From: an uncultured Clostridia bacterium
Lineage (GTDB): Bacteria > Bacillota > Clostridia > Christensenellales > Borkfalkiaceae
DNA: 5,933 nt
Reading direction: 5' to 3'
NCBI GenBank assembly: GCA_934249215.1
Contig: CAKQKN010000009.1
Coordinates: forward strand, 1 to 5,933
The translations under genes were made by a program, and so were the position numbers. The notes under the pieces were generated by a model that was not told where the DNA came from, made no database searches, and saw only the letters and a program-made list of their open reading frames with translations. Below, one piece after another: positions 1 through 5,285 of the stretch. Numbering within the stretch: the first letter of the stretch is position 1; the number at the start of each line of letters is the position of its first letter.

Positions 1-465
1 CCGAAAAGCGAATCCGAAACGCTCAAAGCAAAACTTGCCGAGAGCGAGAAAAAGGCGGAAGAGTATAAACAAAGTTGGTACAGATCCGCCGCCGAATTCG
101 AAAACTACAAAAAACGCCATGCGAACGAAAGGGCGCAGGCGTATGCCGACGGGCAAGGCGACGTAATCAAGTCGATTCTCGTAATCGGCGACAATCTCGA
201 CCGTGCGCTTTTAAGCGTTGCAGACGAGAAAACAGCCGACGGCCTTAAGATTATGATAAGACAGTTTTACGAAACGCTTGCGAATCTGAACGTCAAGGTC
301 GTCGATCCGATCGGCGAAAAATTCGATCCCAATCTTCACGAAGCCGTTCATCAGGTGGAAGCCGAAGACGGGGAAGAAAGCGGAACGATAAAAAGCGTAT
401 TCCGTAAGGGATACGAACTGAACGGCAAAATCCTGCGTTACGCTCAGGTCGTCGTTATAAAATAA
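1..465 (+). CDS. grpE: GrpE nucleotide exchange factor for DnaK (5' end missing)
   Basis: GrpE is the cytoplasmic homodimeric factor that releases ADP from DnaK so that ATP can rebind and the substrate can leave. The window opens inside the gene. It shows 154 codons ending in TAA, so perhaps 30-60 N-terminal residues and the start codon are missing. Visible residues 1-60 are charged and helical, matching the long coiled-coil dimer stalk, and include the family's AEFENYKKR stretch (31-39). The C-terminal beta domain carries the family signature: F108-D-P, H113, A115, then G137-Y, L145-R146, A148 and V150. The usual Pro after that Arg is Tyr here. The stop lies 46 nt before dnaK, consistent with co-transcription. 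Identification rests on these motifs and on synteny with dnaK. Regulation cannot be seen because the operon promoter is outside the window. Confidence 0.96.
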   Translation, partial: PKSESETLKAKLAESEKKAEEYKQSWYRSAAEFENYKKRHANERAQAYADGQGDVIKSILVIGDNLDRALLSVADEKTADGLKIMIRQFYETLANLNVKVVDPIGEKFDPNLHEAVHQVEAEDGEESGTIKSVFRKGYELNGKILRYAQVVVIK

Positions 466-495
466 AAAGCGTAAAAATTCAGATAATACAGATAT

Positions 496-502
496 AAAGG
501 AG
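496..502 (+). promoter_or_regulatory. Ribosome binding site of dnaK
   Basis: AAAGGAG lies 9 nt before the ATG at 512 and decides the dnaK start. An in-frame TTG at 506 is too close to this site and would add only two residues before the conserved MSKIIGIDLG start. Confidence 0.85.
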
Positions 503-511
503 ATTTTGATT

Positions 512-2329
512 ATGAGTAAAATTATAGGTATCGATTTAGGAACGACTAACTCTTGCGTAGCGGTAATGGAAGGCGGCGAACCCGTCGTAATAACCAACGC
601 CGAAGGTTCGAGAACCACTCCGTCCGTCGTCGGTTTTCAGAAAGACGGCGAAAGACTTGTCGGTCAGGTTGCAAAGCGTCAGGCGGTAGCAAACCCCGAA
701 AGGACCGTCGTATCCATTAAAAGACATATGGGTTCCGACTATAAAGTTAAAATAGACGACAAAGAATATTCGCCGCAGGAAATATCCGCAATGATTCTTT
801 CCAAGCTGAAAAAAGACGCGGAAGCGTATCTCGGCGAACCGGTAAAAGACGCCGTCATCACTTGTCCTGCATATTTCTCTGACAGCCAGCGTCAGGCAAC
901 TAAAGACGCGGGCAGAATCGCGGGACTTAACGTTCTTCGTGTAATCAACGAACCGACAGCGGCGGCTCTTGCATACGGACTTGATAAAGATACTTCTTCG
1001 CACAAAGTCATCATTTACGACTTGGGCGGCGGCACGTTCGACGTATCCATTCTCGATATCGGCGACGGCGTATTCGAAGTTCTCGCAACGAACGGTAACT
1101 GCATGCTCGGCGGCGACGACTTCGATAAGAAGATCATCGACTGGATGGTTTCCGAATTCAAGGCTTCGCAGGGCGTAGACCTTTCGAACGACAAGATGGC
1201 AATGCAAAGACTCAAAGAAGCCGCAGAAAAAGCCAAAATCGAGCTTTCCGGTATGACTTCGACTTCGATCAGCCTGCCGTTCATCACTGCCGACGCAACC
1301 GGACCGAAGCACCTTGAAATGACTCTTACAAGACAGAAATTCGACGCTATGACCGCCGATCTCGTAAACGCAACGCTCGAACCGCTCAAAAAAGCAATGG
1401 CGGACGCGGGGCTTACTTACGACAAGGTTGACAAAGTCATTCTCGTCGGTGGATCGACCCGTATTCCCGCCGTCGTGGACGCGGTCAGAAGAACGACCGG
1501 CAAAGAACCGTTCAAGGGCATCAACCCCGACGAATGCGTTGCAATCGGTGCGGCTATTCAGGGCGGCGTTCTTACCGGCGAAGTAAAAGACGTACTTCTT
1601 CTCGACGTTATGCCTTTGAGTTTGGGTATCGAAACTCTCGGCGGCGTATTTACGAAATTGATCGACAGAAACACCACGATTCCTGCAAAGAAATCGCAGG
1701 TATTCTCGACGGCTGCCGACAACCAGACCGAAGTTACGATTCACGTTCTTCAGGGTGAAAGACAGTTCGCGAAAGACAACAAGACGCTCGGTAGTTTCAA
1801 CCTCGTCGGCATCGCTCCGGCACCCAGAGGAATCCCGCAGATCGAAGTTACTTTCGACGTTGACGCAAACGGTATCGTTCACGTAACAGCAAAGGATCTC
1901 GGAACGGGTAAGGCGACCGACATCACGATCACTTCGTCCACGAACTTGTCCGAAGAAGATATCGACAAAGCCGTCAAAGACGCGGAGAAATACGAAGCGG
2001 AAGACAAACAGCGTAAGGAAGCGGTCGAAGCAAAGAACCAGCTTGACGGTATGATCTTCACCTTCGAAAAGACTCTTAAAGATAACGCCGACAAACTTTC
2101 CGACGAAGACAAACAGAAAGTCGAAGCTGCAATCGCGACCGCGAAAACCGAACTCGAATCGGGCGATACCGAACGCATTAAAAAGGCTACCGAAACGCTC
2201 GCAAACGAAGGTCAGGCTGTCTTTGCGAAACTCTATCAGGGCGCGCAGGGCGGTAACGGCGACGGCGGCGACTCCGGTAACAACGGCGGAGCGCAGGGCG
2301 GCGGCGACACCGAATTTCATCAGAACTAA
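512..2329 (+). CDS. dnaK: DnaK, Hsp70 molecular chaperone
   Basis: ATP-dependent cytoplasmic chaperone that binds exposed hydrophobic segments of unfolded proteins, working with DnaJ and GrpE. The 605 residues match the size of Firmicutes DnaK. The nucleotide-binding domain shows phosphate-1 motif GIDLGTTNS (6-14), the connect-1 region around NEPTAAALAYG, phosphate-2 motif DLGGGTFD (170-177) and adenosine motif VILVGGSTR (309-317). The interdomain linker is DVLLLDVMPLSLG (360-372). The beta substrate-binding domain (to about 480) and helical lid follow. The extra block of about 23 residues seen in Gram-negative DnaK between the IKR motif and the EISA-type helix is absent. Two oddities: the linker has Met367 where Thr is usual, and the Gly/Asn-rich tail (577-605) ends in TEFHQN without the usual acidic EVDDDK-type end. 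Codon use is biased, with TTA at only one position and CTA and TCA apparently avoided, as expected for high expression. Confidence 0.99.
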   Translation: MSKIIGIDLGTTNSCVAVMEGGEPVVITNAEGSRTTPSVVGFQKDGERLVGQVAKRQAVANPERTVVSIKRHMGSDYKVKIDDKEYSPQEISAMILSKLKKDAEAYLGEPVKDAVITCPAYFSDSQRQATKDAGRIAGLNVLRVINEPTAAALAYGLDKDTSSHKVIIYDLGGGTFDVSILDIGDGVFEVLATNGNCMLGGDDFDKKIIDWMVSEFKASQGVDLSNDKMAMQRLKEAAEKAKIELSGMTSTSISLPFITADATGPKHLEMTLTRQKFDAMTADLVNATLEPLKKAMADAGLTYDKVDKVILVGGSTRIPAVVDAVRRTTGKEPFKGINPDECVAIGAAIQGGVLTGEVKDVLLLDVMPLSLGIETLGGVFTKLIDRNTTIPAKKSQVFSTAADNQTEVTIHVLQGERQFAKDNKTLGSFNLVGIAPAPRGIPQIEVTFDVDANGIVHVTAKDLGTGKATDITITSSTNLSEEDIDKAVKDAEKYEAEDKQRKEAVEAKNQLDGMIFTFEKTLKDNADKLSDEDKQKVEAAIATAKTELESGDTERIKKATETLANEGQAVFAKLYQGAQGGNGDGGDSGNNGGAQGGGDTEFHQN

Positions 2330-2364
2330 TCGGACGTGATCGTCTTTTAGCGAAGCAAAATCAA

Positions 2365-2392
2365 GGCGAAGAAAAAATATTTTTTCTTCGCC
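2365..2392. other. Perfect 28-nt palindrome in the dnaK-dnaJ spacer
   Basis: Two 14-nt arms (GGCGAAGAAAAAAT and its exact complement) meet with no spacer. In RNA this would fold into a stem of about 11-12 bp closed by an A/U loop, with G/C-rich bases at its foot. It sits 35 nt after the dnaK stop. It is not followed by a clear T-run on the + strand (the next bases are CGTACCTTTTACGG), so it is not a textbook intrinsic terminator. The likeliest roles are a transcript-stabilising or processing hairpin that sets the dnaK to dnaJ ratio, or a weak attenuator. The role is inferred; the palindrome itself is seen directly. Confidence 0.6.
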
Positions 2393-2460
2393 CGTACCTT
2401 TTACGGCAGACGTAATAATTTAAAAAATCAATTATAAAATCTGCGATTTTGGAATAAATT

Positions 2461-3606
2461 ATGGCGAAGAATTATTATGAAATATTGGGTGTTGACCGCA
2501 AGGCAACGCAGGAAGAGATAAAGTCGGCATACCGCAAACTCGTCAAACAATATCACCCCGATCTTCATCCCAACGACGAGGCGGCTGCCGCCAAATTCAA
2601 GGAGATAAACGAGGCGAACGAAACTTTGTCCGACGAGCAGAAACGCGCCGCATACGACTATGAACTCGACAATCCGGGGGCAAGCAATTTCGGCGGTTTT
2701 TCGGGCGGACAGGGCTTCGGCGGTTTCACCGGTTTCGGCGATATTTTCAGCGATTTCTTTTCGGGCTTCGGCGGCGGTTCTCGCAGTCAGGAGCCGACGA
2801 AGGAAAAGGGTGCCGACGTCAACGTAGAGATCGAACTGTCTTTTCTCGACGCGGCGAAGGGCTGCAAAAAGACCATATCTTACGCTCGCCGCGAACCGTG
2901 CTCGGCTTGTAAGGGGACGGGCGCGAAAAACGGCACGGCGTATACCACTTGCGAAAAGTGCAAGGGCACGGGGCGCGTTCAGGTCGTTTCGGGAAGCAGT
3001 ATTTTCAGAACGGTACAGGTGAAAGCGTGCGACGCCTGCGGCGGCACGGGTAAAAAAATTACCGAAAAATGTTCCGTTTGCGGCGGCAAAGGTTACAACC
3101 GCGGCACGACCGAACTCTCGTTCGACATCCCCGCGGGGTGCGATTCCAACAGCTATATCAGAAAGCGCGGCTACGGGCACGCGAGCCAGAACGGCGGCGA
3201 AGCGGGCGATCTCATCGTCACGTTCAAACTTCTGCCGCATAAGATATTCATCCGTCAGGGCTTCGATCTTTTCGTCGATCTGCCCGTTCCGTTCACGACG
3301 TGCATGCTCGGCGGTAAGGTGAAAGTTCCGACTTTGGATGACGGGTGCGTCGATATGGATATTCCCGCAGGTACGGTAAGCGGAAAGAAGTTCGTAATGC
3401 GCGGCAAGGGCATCCGCACGAAGAGTTCGGGTGTGGGCAACCTCTACGTAACCGTGATTGCCGAAATGCCGACGTCGCTTTCGAAAGATCAGAAACAAGC
3501 GCTTGCGTCGCTTGCCGATTCGCTCGAATTGAAACAAATGGCAAAATCCAAGGATTATTCCGACAAAATGGATTCGCTTTACGGCGTGAAACCGTACAAT
3601 AAATAA
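2461..3606 (+). CDS. dnaJ: DnaJ, Hsp40 co-chaperone (type I)
   Basis: DnaJ delivers unfolded substrates to DnaK and stimulates its ATPase. All parts of a type I (class A) J-protein are present in 381 residues. They are a J domain (about 1-67) with the HPD triad at 32-34, a Gly/Phe-rich linker (about 76-106), and four CxxCxGxG zinc-binding repeats with Cys pairs 147/150, 164/167, 190/193 and 204/207. The C-terminal substrate-binding domains follow (about 215-340, with the IPAGTVSG and RGKG motifs). A short basic extension ends in VKPYNK. The ATG at 2461 is chosen because it opens directly into the conserved KNYYEILGV. The ribosome binding site is poor, only GGAA at 2451-2454, unlike the AAAGGAG of dnaK and the two genes downstream. 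The gene lies 131 nt after dnaK and probably shares its transcript, since no clear promoter is visible in the spacer. Confidence 0.98.
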   Translation: MAKNYYEILGVDRKATQEEIKSAYRKLVKQYHPDLHPNDEAAAAKFKEINEANETLSDEQKRAAYDYELDNPGASNFGGFSGGQGFGGFTGFGDIFSDFFSGFGGGSRSQEPTKEKGADVNVEIELSFLDAAKGCKKTISYARREPCSACKGTGAKNGTAYTTCEKCKGTGRVQVVSGSSIFRTVQVKACDACGGTGKKITEKCSVCGGKGYNRGTTELSFDIPAGCDSNSYIRKRGYGHASQNGGEAGDLIVTFKLLPHKIFIRQGFDLFVDLPVPFTTCMLGGKVKVPTLDDGCVDMDIPAGTVSGKKFVMRGKGIRTKSSGVGNLYVTVIAEMPTSLSKDQKQALASLADSLELKQMAKSKDYSDKMDSLYGVKPYNK

Positions 3607-3618
3607 AGTGCAAAACAA

Positions 3619-3682
3619 AAGCGGCAGTGCGGATTATGGAAACGAAATCGTTTACCTTTCCCGCGTCTGCCGCTTAATTTTT
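3619..3682. terminator. Bidirectional intrinsic terminator between dnaJ and the convergent nuclease gene
   Basis: Arm AAGCGGCAG (3619-3627) pairs exactly with CTGCCGCTT (3667-3675). The stem continues with GCGG (3629-3632) against CCGC (3661-3664) after a small T/GT interruption. A minor inner hairpin, AAACGA/TCGTTT, lies at 3640-3653. On the + strand the stem is followed by AATTTTT, ending dnaJ. On the - strand it is followed by TTTTGTTTTG, so it can also end the nuclease transcript, whose stop codon is at 3711-3713. Confidence 0.85.
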
Positions 3683-3710
3683 ATCTGATTGTTTCGTTAC
3701 GACTTTTCAG

Positions 3711-4979
3711 TCATGCCGCCCATATCATATCGGCGAATTCTTCGCAGTCGATAAAGGGGTTTCTGTTTCCTTGCAGTTTAGCCGTTTCGTTGTTTCTCGA
3801 AAGTTCCCATTCGTCGACGGGATCTTCGCGGTTCCATCTCAGAAGCATATCCATCGACGTCGCCACGACGGTAACGCGGTATCCGTCGGCATCCGAATAT
3901 CTGACCATAAGATAGAAAAGAATTCTGGCGATATCGCCTCTGAACGACTTGTCGGGGATAAAGACTGAAGACCCTCCCGATTCTGCAAACGGTTTGTTTC
4001 CGCGGGTTGAGTTTACCGAAATTTCGGTCGGGCGTATATGGTGCATATCTGATCCGGCTCCGCTATATTCAAACCAGCCCTTCGATCTTGGCCAAACGTG
4101 TTCTTTATTCCACACGTTGTTATTCTTTTGCGCGGCGACGATTTTGCGGTTATAGAACAAAACCATTTTGCTCGTATCGCCGACAACATGGTCAGTCTGG
4201 GGGAGAAGTTGGGGAAGATCGCTCTTGTATGAGTATCCTTTGTAGTTTGCCGAAATGATTTTGCGAAGTTGCAGTTTGAGCGCCGTGCCGCTGATGTCGT
4301 TTACGTCGTGGTAATATCCCGAGGGAACCGCGCCGTTATAAACGTAGTTTCCGCCGAACGGCTTATCGCCCTGGGATCCTTCGACGAGTATTATCGTCGC
4401 GGTGTAGGTCTTACCGTTGTAGTTTACGGTAATCGTATGCGTTCCTGCGGTTTTAAGTTTTTCTTTGTCAGCGTCGGACAGCATATCCGCCGTTACCGGT
4501 TCGCGTTTTTCGACGCCGCTTTTCCGTTCGTACAGATAAAGATCGCCGTAAGAGAAATCTTTAATCGCGACTTCTTTGCCTTCTTTCGTATAAACGAGCA
4601 TCGTTTCGACGTTCGTTTGACCGTCGTCCGAAAGCATTATCGTAACGGTGTAGACCATTCCGGCATAATTGACGGTGATAACATGCGTCCCGGAAGTCGT
4701 GAGTTTTAACAAATCGGTCGACGAAATCATATCTTTCGTGACCGCCGTCTTATACTCCGAACCACTTATTCTGCAATAAAAATAAAGATAATCGAGGGTG
4801 AAGTCATCAACGCTTACGCTCACGCCGGCTTTGTCGTAAACGAGTCCGAACTCGACGTCCTCTTCGAATCCCGAGGACGAGTTGTCGTACGAACCGTTAC
4901 AACCGGAAAATCCGAACGCCACGGTGAACGCCGAAACGATCGTCAGCATAAGAGCCAACGCTTTTTTGTACAGATTCAT
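3711..4979 (-). CDS. Secreted lipoprotein nuclease: two Ig-like repeats plus endonuclease I (EndA/NucM-type) domain
   Basis: Predicted surface-anchored or released nuclease of the endonuclease I family (beta-beta-alpha-metal fold), which cuts DNA, and often RNA, without strong sequence preference. The 422-residue product has a lipoprotein signal: KK, a hydrophobic core at 7-24, then FSGC with the lipidation Cys at 27. A Ser/Asn/acidic linker (28-42) follows, then two Ig-like repeats (43-116, 125-198). The nuclease domain (about 215-422) shows NKEHVWPRSKG (Glu293, and His294 as the expected general base), SDMHHIRPT (310-318), VNSTRGNKPF (Asn323 as probable metal ligand), RGDIARILFYLMVRY (347-361) and GNRNPFID (404-411). 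All expected catalytic motifs are intact. The start at 4979 is preferred over an upstream in-frame ATG at 5111 because it has AAAGGAG 9 nt ahead and opens straight into the signal peptide. Likely jobs are nutrient scavenging from extracellular DNA or biofilm DNA turnover; these are inferred. It is transcribed alone, towards dnaJ. Confidence 0.9.
   Translation of the reverse strand: MNLYKKALALMLTIVSAFTVAFGFSGCNGSYDNSSSGFEEDVEFGLVYDKAGVSVSVDDFTLDYLYFYCRISGSEYKTAVTKDMISSTDLLKLTTSGTHVITVNYAGMVYTVTIMLSDDGQTNVETMLVYTKEGKEVAIKDFSYGDLYLYERKSGVEKREPVTADMLSDADKEKLKTAGTHTITVNYNGKTYTATIILVEGSQGDKPFGGNYVYNGAVPSGYYHDVNDISGTALKLQLRKIISANYKGYSYKSDLPQLLPQTDHVVGDTSKMVLFYNRKIVAAQKNNNVWNKEHVWPRSKGWFEYSGAGSDMHHIRPTEISVNSTRGNKPFAESGGSSVFIPDKSFRGDIARILFYLMVRYSDADGYRVTVVATSMDMLLRWNREDPVDEWELSRNNETAKLQGNRNPFIDCEEFADMIWAA
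4386..4607 (-). repeat. Ig-like repeat copy 2 (residues 125-198)
   Basis: The second 74-residue copy aligns without gaps to the first at an offset of 82 residues (246 nt). Conserved landmarks are LVYxKxG, DF, LYxY, RxSG, VTxDM and T.GTHxITVNYxGxxYTxTIxL. By hand count 39 of 74 residues match copy 1. The GTHTITVNYNGKTYTATI ending resembles bacterial Ig-like (Big_3-type) domains, which serve as surface spacers or binding modules. Confidence 0.75.
4632..4853 (-). repeat. Ig-like repeat copy 1 (residues 43-116)
   Basis: The first copy of the tandem module starts shortly after the lipidated N-terminus. It holds LVYDKAGV, VDDF, LYFYCR, VTKDM and TSGTHVITVNYAG in the same order and spacing as copy 2. 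It contains an unpaired Cys at residue 69 that copy 2 lacks (Glu151). The copies have diverged clearly in DNA, so the duplication is old. Confidence 0.75.
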
Positions 4980-4988
4980 ATCGGATTT

Positions 4989-4995
4989 CTCCTTT
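4989..4995 (-). promoter_or_regulatory. Ribosome binding site of the nuclease lipoprotein gene
   Basis: Read on the - strand this is AAAGGAG, 9 nt before the ATG whose first base is 4979. It is the same motif and spacing as at dnaK, and it decides the start codon. Confidence 0.85.
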
Positions 4996-5040
4996 AAAAT
5001 ATTTTGTTTTTTCGGTTGCGCTCGTTTTCGCGCGCTTTTT

Positions 5041-5069
5041 ATTTTAGCACAACGCAAAAGCAAAAACAA
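5041..5069 (-). promoter_or_regulatory. Probable sigma-A promoter of the nuclease gene
   Basis: On the - strand, TTGTTT (5069-5064) and TAAAAT (5046-5041) are separated by exactly 17 nt. A TG at 5049-5048 gives an extended -10 (TGCTAAAAT). Just upstream are T- and A-runs (5075-5097) that could act as an UP-like element. Transcription would start near 5034, giving a leader of about 55 nt. Read by eye, not scored. Confidence 0.6.
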
Positions 5070-5078
5070 GTCTATTTT

Positions 5079-5098
5079 GAAAAAAAGCCGTTTTTTTC
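5079..5098. other. A/T-tract inverted repeat in the divergent intergenic region
   Basis: GAAAAAAA (5079-5086) and TTTTTTTC (5091-5098) are exact complements around GCCG. It lies just upstream of the nuclease promoter, inside the 306-nt gene-free stretch 4980-5285. A 14-nt palindrome (ATTATTATAATAAT) lies further on at 5159-5172. Apart from the promoters and ribosome binding sites, I see nothing else in this stretch. The repeat could be curved DNA, an UP element or a protein site; none can be chosen from sequence alone. Confidence 0.4.
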
Positions 5099-5202
5099 GA
5101 AAAACGCGCACTTCGTCTGTTCGTTTGCATGCCTCAACCGTTTTTTATTCTTTTAATCATTATTATAATAATATATGAAAGCGAAAAACGTTGAAAAAAC
5201 GC

Positions 5203-5231
5203 TTTACTTTTTCGGCGGACGAAAGTATTAT
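5203..5231 (+). promoter_or_regulatory. Probable sigma-A promoter of the downstream membrane protein gene
   Basis: TTTACT (5203-5208) and TATTAT (5226-5231) are separated by exactly 17 nt. Runs of A at about 5178-5180, 5184-5188 and 5194-5199 lie at roughly helical spacing upstream of the -35, which suggests curvature or an UP-like element. The leader would be about 48 nt. Read by eye, not scored. Confidence 0.6.
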
Positions 5232-5273
5232 ATTAAATAAGCGACGTTTCGACACTCTTGCGCTTCGCGATTT

Positions 5274-5280
5274 AAAGGAG
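5274..5280 (+). promoter_or_regulatory. Ribosome binding site of the gene starting at 5286
   Basis: AAAGGAG lies 5 nt before ATG 5286, a little closer than the 9-nt spacing of the dnaK and nuclease sites. It supports ATG 5286 as the start of a gene that runs off the window. Confidence 0.8.
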
Positions 5281-5285
5281 AAAAG

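Noticed and set aside
506..511. TTG at 506 as the dnaK start
   Set aside because: It leaves only 3 nt after the AAAGGAG site, while ATG 512 has a normal 9-nt spacing and begins the conserved MSKIIGIDLG.
536..2320. Open reading frame of 594 codons antisense to dnaK
   Set aside because: It is codon-aligned with dnaK and exists because dnaK almost never uses TTA, CTA or TCA, the codons that would be stops in this frame. The translation is rich in Arg, Phe and Val with no recognisable domain. Antisense open frames over hsp70 genes are a known artefact of codon bias.
2392..2440. Separate promoter for dnaJ or a second hairpin (CCGTA/TACGG at 2392-2406)
   Set aside because: TATAAA-like bases occur at 2433-2438 but no matching -35 lies 16-18 nt upstream. 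The small hairpin has only 5 bp and competes with the larger palindrome.
2428..3618. Open reading frame of 396 codons antisense to dnaJ
   Set aside because: Same cause as over dnaK: it is in the codon-aligned antisense frame, has no domain, no ribosome binding site, and covers a fully conserved dnaJ.
4269..4709. Possible + strand gene opposite the Ig-like repeats
   Set aside because: It is a shadow of the nuclease gene on the opposite strand, with no ribosome binding site and no recognisable domain.
5041..5050. TTAGCAC as half of a CIRCE (HrcA) operator
   Set aside because: CIRCE needs TTAGCACTC, a 9-nt spacer and GAGTGCTAA. The second half is absent, and the bases belong to the -10 of the nuclease promoter.
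4980..5111. N-terminal extension of the nuclease to an ATG at 5111
   Set aside because: It would place 44 basic, low-complexity residues before a clear signal peptide and would read through the promoter and ribosome binding site of the gene.
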